Shown: piece after piece, positions 21,689-32,468 of the stretch
How positions within the stretch are numbered: position 1 is the first letter of the stretch
Layout of the letters: every line of letters starts with the position of its first letter
Assembly (NCBI RefSeq): GCF_042186555.1
Contig: NC_133327.1
Coordinates: forward strand, 325,326,746-325,390,745
Direction: 5' to 3'
DNA from: Aquarana catesbeiana
Taxonomy: Eukaryota; Chordata; Amphibia; Anura; Ranidae
DNA: 64,000 nucleotides
Program-made: the position numbers and the translations under genes
Notes under the pieces: generated by a model
Databases searched by the model: none
Told to the model about the DNA's origin: nothing
The model's input: the letters and a program-made list of their open reading frames with translations, nothing else

Positions 21689-22558
21689 ATGCCCTATAAC
21701 CGCCGCTCCGCCGCCCACAAGAAACCCTCTACGACCCGCACTGCTCCCTGTGGCGAGAAGGCTGAGAGTAACAAGACAGCTAACATGGCGTCACAGACCG
21801 AGGAAGCGGAACCTGAGCTTCAAGAAACAGACCACTTCACTGCGCTGATGCAAGCAATCGGGACATGCCAAACCACACTGACAGGCAAAATAGATAAAAT
21901 CCAACTGGAGATGGGTCTAATTCTAAAGGATATGGACAAATTCAGGTCCCGGCTGTCGGAAGTGGAGCGCCACGTGGGGGACACGGAGGACGTGCTGGCT
22001 GAGCACACATCATCTCTCCGAACCCTCACTACTATAGTGAAGGCATTAGAATATCATGCGGAGGATGCGGAGAACCGCAACAGGAGGAATAACCTCCGAA
22101 TCATTGGACTGCCTGAGAGGGCTGAAGATCCTGATCCAACCGGGTTTACTGAACGCCTTCTGAGACAGCTATTCCCGCAGGCGGCCTTCTCCCCCTTCTT
22201 TGCGGTGGAGCGCGCCCACAGAATGCCGGCGGCTCGAGGGCCTCCTGGGGCCCCGCCTCGCACGTTCATCCTCCGGCTACTGAATTACCGAGACCGAGAC
22301 GCTGTGCTAAGGGAAAGCAGGAGGATGGAGAATCTGCGATTTGAGGGGTCCTGCCTGATGATTTTCCCTGATTTCTCTGTCGAGACGCAGAAACAGCGCA
22401 AAGCATTCGATCATGTGAAGCAAGAGCTACGCAAGAAAGGCCTCAAATACAGTATGCTTTTCCCGGCCCGATTACGAGTCCAGGACGGAGAAACACACAG
22501 ATTTTTTACTATCCCTGAAGAAGCCGCTAATTGGCTAGACACCATCCCACAGCGTTAA
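21689..22558 (+). CDS. LINE ORF1 protein (RNA-binding, coiled coil plus RRM)
   Basis: An uninterrupted 289-residue frame. Residues ~1-35 are basic. Residues ~45-130 have heptad-like spacing typical of the trimerising coiled coil of L1 ORF1p. They are followed by ENRNRRNNLRIIGLPE, the hallmark entry to the RRM domain. Later come FFAVERAHRMPA and TFILRLLNYRDRDAVLRESR, then a C-terminal domain with FDHVKQELRKKGLKYSMLFP. In L1 elements this protein coats its own RNA and helps reverse transcription. The start is the first Met after a 139-bp leader. The intact frame suggests recent activity, although ORF2 is dead. Confidence 0.9.
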   Translation: MPYNRRSAAHKKPSTTRTAPCGEKAESNKTANMASQTEEAEPELQETDHFTALMQAIGTCQTTLTGKIDKIQLEMGLILKDMDKFRSRLSEVERHVGDTEDVLAEHTSSLRTLTTIVKALEYHAEDAENRNRRNNLRIIGLPERAEDPDPTGFTERLLRQLFPQAAFSPFFAVERAHRMPAARGPPGAPPRTFILRLLNYRDRDAVLRESRRMENLRFEGSCLMIFPDFSVETQKQRKAFDHVKQELRKKGLKYSMLFPARLRVQDGETHRFFTIPEEAANWLDTIPQR

Positions 22559-23571
22559 ACACAAGCCTTGACTGATACATGTTCTTTCTCCCCAGTGGGT
22601 GAGTTCTTATTTGCTGCAACGCACTATTATTTTCTCTTATCTTTTGTTTGTTTCGTCACTGGCTGCCGACCCAATACTACTGCCCTTAAATATAACCAAG
22701 TAAAGCGGGTCAGAACTCTGTGGCACATCCGCATACCAGTGACCGCAATGTGCAGCAGTGAATGCATGGCATAATATATTTCAGGGGGTGAGTCTCTTTT
22801 GGCTCCAGCACTCTTTTTGTTCCAGTACTGGCTGATCACAGCTGCCTTGTTACATGGTGCTCCACCCCTCCTGAATGTGAACTTTCAATACAGCAAGTTA
22901 ATCCTGGTCAGAAATTAACATCAAACATGCGCACCAGTACTCACATTACGAAGCAGCAAACATACTGCACAGAAGAAATGGCTGTGGAGCTCTTCGGGAC
23001 TTTAACCCGCGAGGAGGAACTCTCGGCCCACATTCTGTCAGGAGGAGACTACGGGGGTCGAGATTGTACACTCCCCCTTGTTTACACTCAGGTGAACCTT
23101 CTCCACCGGCTCGCTATAACATCTAGCGATGGATAGGCTTACTTTATTATATAGGAGACATAATCCTTCCGCGGGGAAAGAGATTCCCTTTTTCCTTCTT
23201 TTTATGTTTATAACCTGATAAGGGGTAGCTGGCGACACCACGACTGGTAAGCAGTTTGTGGACTTCCTTGCTGTGCCTCTAAGGCGCCCTGTTGGCGCAC
23301 CGCCTCCAAGGGACTTAAAAAGTCATGATTTGTTTGGGTGATCAAACGCACCCGAGTTTGGGGGGTTGCGTGGGGAGGGGGGGCGGGGGTTTTGTTCAAC
23401 GGTACACCACCAAATCTATCTATGTTGATGCTCATATGTTAGATCTATTTTTCACATGTGTAACAGGAGTATGGAATTTGATTGACGGCAGGTCAGGAAT
23501 GCTGGTCCTACGCCTGGGTCTGGATGGGGTCCGGAGAGCAGATTAGCTGAGATACATACCTACCTACAAGT
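22559..23571 (+). other. inter-ORF spacer of the LINE
   Basis: About 1.0 kb between ORF1 and ORF2 with no long frame in register with either. Short frames on both strands have no similarity. It contains 'tctttctccccagtgggtgag'-type splice-like text and a G-rich tract at 23357-23390. It is much longer than the short gap usual in mammalian L1. Confidence 0.7.
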
Positions 23572-26500
23572 ATGGCCCCTCTTAGAGTGATATCCTGGAA
23601 TGTGCGGGGGCTTAATTCCAAGCTCAAACGATCCCTTGTATTTTCATATTTAAAAAAATACCACCTGCACATTTGCTTACTCCAGGAAACCCATCTTACG
23701 GGCTCCAGAGTACTCTCCCTCAAGAAGCCCTGGGTGGGATCATATTTTCATTCCACCTATTCCTCCCACTCCCGGGGAGTTAGTGTTCTTGTACATAAGG
23801 CACTTCCTTTTGTGCTTCTGGACCTCCATCTGGACCCGGACGGGCAATATGTAATTTTACACGCACTATGTGACAGATTGGAAATGTTAATAGTAGGTCT
23901 GTATGTGCCACCACCGGCTAAGATGATGATACTGCATAAAATTCAAAATATCATCGCTAGTTACCCTACCCCCAATATAATCATGGCAGGTGATTTTAAC
24001 ATGACCCTAAACCCCAGTGTTGATAGGTTACACACAGGTCAGACGACCGACACAGCGCTGTCCCTTTGGGTGGAGGTATATGGCCTTTATGATACATGGA
24101 GATGGAAAAATCCACAGGGTAGACAATTCTCATGTCATTCTGCTACACATGCGACATTGTCGCGCATTGATTTAATTTATGTTACCGATCCCCTGTTATC
24201 TCAGGTGTCTGCTGTTTCCCATCTGCCGCGTGGCATATCGGACCATACCCCAGTTATGCTGGATCTCTCTACGGGTTTGACAGCTAGTACGGGCCTGTGG
24301 AGACTATCCAGATACTGGATCACCGATGAGAAACTGGAACCGCTAATACTAATGGAACTTGGGGATTACTGGACACATAATGATCAATCGGCCTCTCCAC
24401 CAATAGTATAGGATGCATTTAAGGCGTATGCCAGGGGTAGGTATCAGTTTAATATCTCTAAGATTAGGAAAGAGTCGAAACTGGAGCTCTCGACGGCAGA
24501 AAAAAGGGCAATAAGACTGGAGACTTAATACACTGCCTCACCCGACCAGGGCACACACTCCGATATGCTCACGGCATATAGGGAGGTGGCGCTCATTCGA
24601 GCAACCTCTTGCCGGCGTCTCCTCCTTGCCCAGACTCAATGTATATTTGAGCAGGGCGAGCGATCGGGTAGATTGCTGGCCTGGTTAGCTACGGAACGGG
24701 CTGGTAGCTCCTGTATTGCTAATATTAGGGATGAAGATGATACTTTGCTCTCTGATCCCGCGCATATTAATGCGCGGTTTGAGAGGTATTATCAGCAACT
24801 CTATACATCCAGAGCAACATACTTCCCTGAGGAATTAAATTAGTTCCTCCTAACGATAGATTTCCCTACTCTAACAACAGAGGCGAGTCAGGCATTGGAA
24901 GCTCCTATAACACTGAAAGAAGTCCAGAGAGCCATTAAGTCACTTCAGGCGGGTAAAACGGGACCTGACGGACTACCCACGGAATTTTACAAAACCAATT
25001 TGGATATAATAGGCCCCCACTTCCATACTATGCTCACTAAAGCATTGACTCAGCAATGTCTCCCGCCTTCAATGATGGAGGCGGTAATCATTGTCATTTC
25101 AAAACCTGGGAAGGACCCAGAAATGTGTTCGTCCTACCGACCCATTTCTTTACTGAACGTAGACGCCAAGATCCTTACAAAAATCTTGGCGGCCAGGTTA
25201 AACTTGGTGATACTCTCCCTCATACATGGAAACCAGACCGGATTTATGCCTGGCAAGGGCATGGATATAAATATCCGCAGACTCCATACTAACATAGCGT
25301 TACCCCGAGATCCTAAGGAGGGTGGAGTGGTGGCCTCGTTAGACGCCGAAAAGGCCTTTGACTCGGTTGAGTGGGCCTTTTTGTGGGAGGTAATGTCTAA
25401 ATCTGGATTTGGGAATAAGTTTATCAGCTGGGTCAAATTACTTTACCAATCACCAACGGCTAGAGTACGTACGGGTGGTCTCCTCTCTCCTCCCTTCCAC
25501 CTGTGAAGAGGGACAAGGCAGGGATGTCCACTGTCCCCAGGGCTGTTTGCCCTGGCCATTGAACCTATGGCTATATTACTCCGCTCAGCTCCCGCGGTGA
25601 AGGGATTAGAGATAGGGCCACTGATGGAACGAATTTCACTGTACGTGGACGACACGCTTTTATACCTAGGTGATGATACCCATTCTTTAGTTGCGGCTCT
25701 TGAAATTATAAATCATTATGGCGGTTTCTCCGGGGTCAAAATTAACTGGAGTAAGTCTAACCTGTTCAATCTGACTGATAGTGACTCCCCCACAGCCGAC
25801 CTGACCCCCCTTCGCAGAGTCACCCAGTTTAGATATCTTGGTATTGAGATATGCAGGGACCTAACCCAATATCTAACGAACAATTTATACCCAATCCTCC
25901 AAAACCTTATCGCAAAATGTCAGGCCTGGAAATCACTTCCATTGACACCAGTGGGAAGGGTGAATCTATTAAAAATGACTTTCCTTCCCAAGTTCTTATA
26001 TATTTTTAGGAACACCCCGGTTCCAATCCCTGTCTCTTTTTTCCACAAACTAGACGGGGTAATCTCCTCTTTTATATGGGGAGGGAATGTTCCAAGAATA
26101 GCGAAGGCCAAGCTACAACTTCCCCTATCTTCTGGAGGCCTGGCATTACCATGCTTCCAGAAATATTACTGGGCGGCAGTGCTAGTCACTGTTCGCTGGT
26201 GGTTCAAGCAGACTAGATCAAACCCCGCGCTAAACCTTGAAGCAGCCATAATGGGTTCCTACTCAGCCCTTACGAACGTTGTCTATAGAGGAGTAAAAGC
26301 CAGCTCACACATAACTCTACCAATGCGCACCACAATACAAGTATGGGATAAAGTCACTGCAGCCATAGCCAGTAAGGATACTATTTCCCCTCACACCCCA
26401 TTATGGGGTAATCCCAAACTTCCACACTTCAGGTCCATCCCAGACCCCAGTATCTGGGCTAAATATGGGATAGTAAAGATTAAGCAGATTATGCCCAATG

Positions 26501-27300
26501 GGTAAATACTCCCATTCCCAGAACTCAAAAAGACATATCAGCTCCCTTCGTGGATGTTATTTCGGTATCTTCAACTAAAACATGCTACGCAAGCACAATT
26601 CCCCAGAGTAGTTACAGTGGTATCAAATATGGTGGAAAGCTTCCTTACCTTGCGGGCTGTAGACAAGATACTTTCTTCCATATATTTACGCCTTACCTGC
26701 GGAGACGCAGAGAAGAACCCACATCTCCTACAAATGTGGAAGTCAGACATAACTGATCTCTCTGACGAACAATTGGAAACAGCGATTCAAAACTATATAC
26801 CGACAGTGATCTCGGCTAGGGATAGATTTATCCAACTCAAATTCATACACAGAGCGTACTATACGCCACAAAGACTAGCGCGGATATATCCTTCGCAATC
26901 AGAACACTGTGCAAAATGTCAGCAGTCGCTGGGGACGTTTTATCACGTCATCTGGGAGTGTCCTGTTATTCAGGAGTATTGGAAAAAAGTGGTTGAGGAA
27001 ATTAATAGTGTCACCAACCTGTCTGTGTCCTTAGATCCTAGGATCCTTATTTTAGGAATTACAGAATTAATAACTCACTCTACGTATGACAAATTACTAT
27101 TGTTTTATCTATGCTTTTATGCAAGAAAAGCTCTCCTCCAACAATGGAAACTAGCGATTCCCCCCACGGTGACTCAATGGCGTGCCCTGGTGGATGCGGT
27201 GCTACCCTTATACAAACTGACGTATATGGACCGTAAATGCCCCCAAAAATTTGATAGGGTGTGGAAACCATGGGTGACCACTAGATCCCTTTCGGTCTGA
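23572..27300 (+). pseudogene. LINE ORF2: endonuclease-reverse transcriptase with in-frame stops
   Basis: One reading frame of 1243 codons with five premature stops (24409, 24526, 24841, 25504, 26503) and no frameshift. The AP-type endonuclease comes first (VISWNVRGLNS, LLQETHL, IIMAGDFNM, GISDHTPVML). The reverse transcriptase follows (KTGPDGLPTEFYK, SYRPISLLN, GNQTGFMPGKGM, ASLDAEKAFDSVEW and the catalytic YVDDTLLYL at about 25640). The C-terminal zinc knuckle is CAKCQQSLGTFYHVIWECP, and it ends near KFDRVWKPWV. The enzyme nicks target DNA and copies element RNA. This copy is inactive unless the stops are suppressed. Confidence 0.92.
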
Positions 27301-27914
27301 GGCGGCCTTTGAAGATAGCTTGTAAACTAATGATACTGCTGGGTTGCATGCGGTGATCGTCCAGGCCTTGAAATATAGATAAAACCTAAATAATTTGGAT
27401 AGCCCTGGCTTGTCTACCTACTCTGGGTTTTGACGTTATGCTGGTATAGATGAGTTAGGAAACATCGGGACCTATACTTGAAGCCCTCCTCCTCCCCGTA
27501 TAGTTCTGTTTGACTGGTGAACCTTCTTCCTAATGAGCATTTAACCAAAGAGCTTGATCGATCTGTCATGATCAAATATACGCCTAAGAAGGTGTAATAG
27601 TATAACTGGGTCCAATGTAGCCCCCTTCCCCTCTTCCCTTCTCTCCCCCCTTCCTCTCTCCTCTTCCCATCTCCCCCCTACCAACTATAGGTTATGGTTA
27701 TAAACCAGCACAAATGTTAGGCAGGAATACCAGGCTCCGTCCCATACTCCGGAGTAGTATTATGTAGCATCATCAATTTTCACTCGTCCTAATTAAATGT
27801 GATATATTATTTCTAGATAGGATACACTGCTATGATATACTTATGATGTACCGTGTTTGTTTTCTTTTGTATTATTTTTGTATTTGTTATAAATAAAAAC
27901 TTTTCTGTTAAAAA
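27301..27914 (+). other. LINE 3' UTR
   Basis: Non-coding tail after the ORF2 stop with a pyrimidine-rich block (27625-27680) and a terminal 'tataaataaaaacttttctg' then 'ttaaaaa'. The short A-tail abuts the 15-bp duplication. Confidence 0.8.
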
Positions 27915-28119
27915 GAAAGTGCACTTGGAAGTTCAGTCGCTGTAGATCCGGGGGGGACATGCAAGGAAAATAAAAAACAGCATTTTAGCTTGCGCATGAT
28001 TGGATGATAAAATCAGCAGAGCTTCCACTCATTTCAGATCTTCTCCTTAGATTTAGAGCGACTGCACATCTAAGTGCACTTGCATTGCAAAGTGGATTTG
28101 CCTTTCGTAAATAACCCCC
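27915..28119. mobile_element. foldback MITE, right part (split by LINE)
   Basis: Resumes the element interrupted at 21549, repeating gaaagtgcacttgga, and ends 'ttcgtaaataacccccta', the complement of the left end. Removing the LINE gives an element of about 240 bp. Confidence 0.85.
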
Positions 28120-28194
28120 TAGGCGTGTTGCATTGTCATCCCTTCTCTATGGCATCCCAATACACCTCCCAGCGGCTAGGCATTACAGTGCAGA

Positions 28195-28438
28195 GGGGGT
28201 TTATTTAATAAAGGAAAATCCACTTTGCACTACAAGTGGACTTAGAAGTGTAGTCACTGTAAATCTGAGGGGGACATGCAAGGAAAATTTTAAAAACAGC
28301 ATTTTAGCTTGCACATGATTGGATGATAAAATCAGCAGAGCTTCCCCTCATTTCAGATCTACCCCTCAGATCTACAGAGACTGCACTTCCAAGTGCACTT
28401 GTAGTGTAAAGTGGATTTGCCTTTAGTAAATCAACCCC
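28195..28438. mobile_element. foldback MITE, same family
   Basis: Starts 'gggggtttatttaataaagg' and ends 'ttagtaaatcaacccc'. The internal palindromic segments 'gtggacttagaagtgtagtc' and 'agactgcacttccaagtgca' pair. Confidence 0.85.
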
Positions 28439-28569
28439 ACTGCGTGTCTTGCGCTGTACCGACAAACTGTAGTGCATGTGGGACTGTTTTCAGCACACTG
28501 CAGTGCACATTATTGTGTTTTGCGCTGCAATGCACAGGTGCTGGAATGAATGGAAACGCAGCACACCAC
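28439..28569. other. short spacer
   Basis: Spacer between two MITEs, with alternating 'gcagtgcac'-type words. No gene. Confidence 0.4.
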
Positions 28570-28846
28570 GGGAGTTATTTACGAAAGGCAAATCCACTTT
28601 GCACTACACATGCACTTGGAAGTGCAGTCGCTGTAAATCTGAGGGGAAGATCTGAAATGAGTGGAAGCTCTGCTGATTTTATCATCCAATCATGTAGAAG
28701 CAAAAAAAAAAGCTGTTTTTTATTTTCCTTGCATGTCCCCCTTCGGATCTACAGCGACTGCACTTCCAAGTGTACTTTCAGTGCATTTTCAAGTGCACTT
28801 TGTACTTGTAGTGCAAAGTGGATTTGCCTTTCGTAAATAACCCCCC
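28570..28846. mobile_element. foldback MITE, same family
   Basis: Starts 'gggagttatttacgaaaggc' and ends 'tttcgtaaataaccccc'. Long internal pairing includes 'gcagtcgctgtaaatctgag' with 'ggatctacagcgactgcac'. Confidence 0.85.
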
Positions 28847-29119
28847 TAGTGTGTGTTACCATGCACTGTGCAATAGTGTGTGGTTTGTTAAAGGTGCAGA
28901 ATCCTGTACATTTGTGCAATACTATGGTGTGGACAAACTCTGACAATGTAAGCCCTTATACATTACCAGTGTCCTATGATAATACTATGATTATAACAGA
29001 TGTAACATTAAATCAAAGCTAATTTAGCACCCTATTGTTTACAGTAAATGACTAGCCACACCTTAGCCCTTGCTTGATCTATTTGAAGTCTGCAAACTAT
29101 TATGTAATTATTGGCCCTG
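28847..29119. other. no gene seen
   Basis: AT-rich spacer without repeat ends or supported frames. Confidence 0.4.
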
Positions 29120-29183
29120 GGGAGGGATAAATACAAAGGCTTGCAGCCTGAAAACCTGTGAGAATCCTCATTTCCAGCCAGGT
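29120..29183 (+). promoter_or_regulatory. candidate TATA-like promoter and first exon with donor
   Basis: A TATA-like GATAAATACAAAGG (29126-29139) lies about 40 bases upstream of a possible short exon ending in CCAG with donor gtaata at 29182. Downstream to 29650 the sequence looks single-copy and pyrimidine-rich. The location, ~12 kb upstream of the PRSS35 coding exon, would fit a two-exon PRSS35 gene of the human layout (recalled). This is inference without transcript support. Confidence 0.25.
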
Positions 29184-29633
29184 AATATTAATTAGGAGTA
29201 ATTCTAGGCAGAAGCATCCACATGTCTAGACTGTGTCTTACAGATGTAGCACATCATCTGCTCTCTGGCGCCCCCTGCTGCCGATGAGGAGGTAGAGCGG
29301 AGCTGTAGATCGGTCCTCTGTACAAACTCAGTGCTCTGCCCACCCTGACCTGGTACTTCATTCTCCCCTCCTTGTTTCCTCTGCTTTATCCTCACATGTC
29401 TTGTTCTATCTTATCCTGAAGATTGCACATGAATGTGTTCCACCCCACTCTTTCATTTTTAGCTCCCCCTCCCCTCTACCCCCTCCTCTACATAGCCCTC
29501 CCCTCTCCAGTATGAGTTGGAGGTGCTCAGAGTTGTGCTTCTACCTCTAAGATTGGATGACATCTGTGCCATACCTTGTGCAGAGGAGGCTTCCATCCCT
29601 GAGCTGCATTCAGTGGGAATGAGGATCTGGACA
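29184..29633. other. single-copy-looking upstream sequence
   Basis: Pyrimidine-rich segment (29440-29520) followed by complex sequence leading into the tandem array. It could include an alternative 5' exon ending at the donor-like cag/gtaatc at 29660. No coding frame is supported. Confidence 0.3.
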
Positions 29634-30973
29634 GCTGGGAGCTCACCTATTCTTATTCAGGTAATCCCATGCAGAATATCTCATCCATTGTAGCCTAAAA
29701 TGACCAGATCTCATTTATTCATTGTGCAGCCAGTGCACTTTACTTGCTGCTGCAGATCTGACAGCTGGGAGATTACTTATTCTTCAACAGACAATCCAAT
29801 GCAAAATATTCCTGATCTATTGTATCCTAAAATGACCATAACCCATGCATTCATTGTGTAATCAATGCACTTTGCTTGTTGCTGCATATCTGACAGCTGG
29901 GAGCTCACTTATTCTTCAACAGGTAATCCCATGCAGAATATTTCTGATCCATTGTATACTATAACTAATGCATGTCATGTAATCATTGTGCAGCCAGTGT
30001 ATTTTGTTTGCTGCTGCAGATCTGACAGCTGATGGCTCACCTTTTCCATAGTAGGTAATCCCACAGATAGCAGCAGAATATCTCTGACCCATTGAAGACT
30101 ACTATATGCCATGTATTGATTGTACAGCCAGTACACCTTACTTGCTGCTGCAGATCTGACAACTGGAGGTTCACTTATTCTTCAGTAGATAAGCTCATAC
30201 ATAATATTTCTGATCCATTGCTTTCTAAGACTACTACATACCATGCATTCATTAGGCAGCCAGTACACCTTACTTGCTACTGCAGAAATGACAGCTAAGA
30301 GCTCACCTATTCTTCAGCAAGTCATCCCATACAGAATCTCCGATCCATTGGGGATTATTTACGAAAGGTAAATCCACTTTGCACTACAAGTGCAAAGTGC
30401 ACTTGAAATTGTACTGAAAGTGCACTTGGAAGTGCAGTCGCTGTAAATCTGAGGGGTAGATCTGAAATGAGGGGAAGCTCTGCTGATTTTATCATCCAAT
30501 CATGTGTAAGCTAAAATGTTGTTATTTTATTTTCCTTGCATGTCCCCCTCGGATCTACAGCAACTGCACTTCCAAGTGCACTTTGCACTTGTAGTGCAAA
30601 GTGGATTTGCCTTTTGTAAATAACAACCCCCCATCCTACAACCATTGCATGCCATGTATACATTTTGTAGCTAGTACATTTTATTTGCTGCTGCAGATCT
30701 GACAGCTGGGAGCTTACCTATTCTTCAGCAGGTAATAATACAGAATATTTCTCATTGGATTACACAACCATTGCATGCCATTTATCCATTGTGCAGTCAG
30801 TGAATTTTATTTGCTGCTGCATATCTGACAGGTGGGGGTCATCTATTCATCAGTAGGTAAGCCCACAGATAGCTGCAGAATCTCCCTGATCTATTGCATC
30901 CTACAACTTCTACATGCCAGGTATTCATTGTGCAGCCAGTGCACTTTACTTGCTGCTGCAGATCTGGCAGCTT
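29634..30973 (+). repeat. tandem array of ~130-bp units, 8 copies
   Basis: Copies begin at about 29635, 29766, 29897, 30030, 30162, 30292, 30705 and 30830, each opening 'gctgggagctcacctattct' and closing 'ttgctgctgcagatctgaca', with 70-90% apparent similarity. The sixth copy is split by a MITE (30351-30632). Many copies contain cag/gtaat after a T-rich stretch, which resembles a splice donor. No protein is encoded. Confidence 0.85.
30351..30632. mobile_element. foldback MITE inside the tandem array
   Basis: Starts 'gggattatttacgaaaggta' and ends 'cttttgtaaataacaacccc', the same family as 28570. It interrupts array copy six between 'gatccattg' and 'atcctaca', which are contiguous in other copies. 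Confidence 0.85.
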
Positions 30974-31586
30974 GCTATAAGTCAATCATACCTACTGTAG
31001 AAGCCACTTCCCATCACAGCATCAAATCATAGAACACTTGGAGCAATTCAAGAGTGAAGCAAGTAAAAGGGATACATTGGAGTACACCAAGAACTTCGCT
31101 GACAAAGGATTTCTCTTCCTTGATGAAGCAGGCAGCACACTACAAGGTAGCAGAAGCCAGTCACTACAACTTAGATCACTACAAACCTAACAGGGTTACA
31201 AGTCTTTATTTCTAAAATCAATGAGCTAGAAAACAAAACAATATTGTAGTTTTAGGATTTGACCCAAAAAATGTGGTTCCCATATTGCTCAGCCTTTTGT
31301 CTGCTAATTGCTGGAATTAAACTGCAGTCTTCCCAGTCAGTAGGACTGTAACCTATTAAATCAACATAGGACACAGGGGAGCTTTACTAAGCTTGTGAGG
31401 TCACTCTTTGTGAATGATTCAGAAAATCTGTTGTTCATAGACCACTATAATTATATAGGACACGTTTCTATTTATTGCAGTGGATGGGATCTAAGTCTAC
31501 CATATGTGAAAGCTGGATAGCTCGAGGACATGATGTACACTAGGTAACTTGCAGAGCTGTGACAAGGAAAATGACAGCTCTGTGTA
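30974..31586. other. no gene seen
   Basis: Mixed sequence after the array, including an A-rich region at 31200-31270. No feature was recognised. Confidence 0.4.
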
Positions 31587-31627
31587 TTTATTTATTTATT
31601 ACAGGCATTTATGTAGCTCTGACAACT
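31587..31627 (-). mobile_element. SINE 3' tail (left part of a split copy)
   Basis: 'tttatttatttattacaggc' then 'atttatgtagct' corresponds to the 3' tail region of the SINE at 63437-63610. The copy appears to continue at about 33805-34090 after nested insertions. Confidence 0.55.
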
Positions 31628-32432
31628 TAAAAGGTAAGTTTACCTTTTAACGAAAAATGAAAAGGTGAACTGTAAATATCCTGGTTACCCCTCTGGACCA
31701 TAACGGACATGATGCCCCATGCTGCTGGTGTAGTGGTCCATACACCGTAATACACAGTCCCAGAGTGAGTATCCATCATAATGCTCTCAATGGCAAGCAT
31801 GACCTAATAAATTTGCTGACCAACGAGAAGCATTCCTTTCTTCTAGGACCCCTACCAGAAGAAGCAGCCCCAAATGCACTTCTTATTGGTCATGGGTTTG
31901 TGCTGACCAATGCCATAGCAAGCCATAGATGTGCCTGGGCACCCTCTAATCACTATATGCAGTACAGATGCCCCCTGCTGCCCCGGCTTCCCCCATGTTG
32001 CCCACCCCCACCCCACAGTGCTGCTGGCTTCCCTCCTCTCCCCCCAGCTGCTGCAGGGGATGTTTAAGGATGGAGAGTGGGGGAAGGGGGCTAGTAAATA
32101 TGTCATTGACCAGTGCCTTCTTTTTCTAAATGAGCACAGTGAATACACTTGCTCACTGTGTCCATTCATAACTGAAGCATGGTAAAATGTGCTTACTATG
32201 CTTCAGTTTGTGAATGAACAGGAAGTCGCCCAGCACAGAGTACTTCCTATTCATTCACTGTCCTGTGCAGCTGAGGCTGCAGAGAAAGATGTGTGTTTGC
32301 GCTTTGGGGTGCACACCCTAATACAATAGGCTGTGCACACCTATGTTGCAAGCATTATGATGGATACACACTTCAGGGCTATGTATTAATTTTCATTTTT
32401 TGCAAAAAGATGAACTTACCCTTTCAGCTGCA
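31628..32432. mobile_element. probable MITE (aaaggtaagttcacctttt family)
   Basis: The left end 'aaaggtaagtttacctttt' and the right end 'aaaaagatgaacttaccctt' are inverted repeats. The interior is complex (31950-32060 GC-rich) and contains 'gctcactgtgtccattcata', shared with 2475-2500. Short frames inside are not supported. Confidence 0.55.
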
Positions 32433-32468
32433 CATACTTGGAGTGAATTTCATCTTGTTCCTGATTAA

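Larger units (their letters stand above)
21550..27914 (+). mobile_element. near full-length L1/Tx1-group LINE with 15-bp TSD
   Basis: Flanked by the exact duplication gaaagtgcacttgga (21535-21549 and 27915-27929). It starts 'ggggcatgtccaagatggcg', a typical 5' start for this LINE group. It has an intact ORF1, a ~1.0-kb spacer and an ORF2 broken only by in-frame stops. The 3' UTR is pyrimidine-rich and ends 'aataaaaacttttctgttaaaaa'. At 6.36 kb it appears complete. It lies inside a foldback MITE, so it inserted after that element did. Confidence 0.92.
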
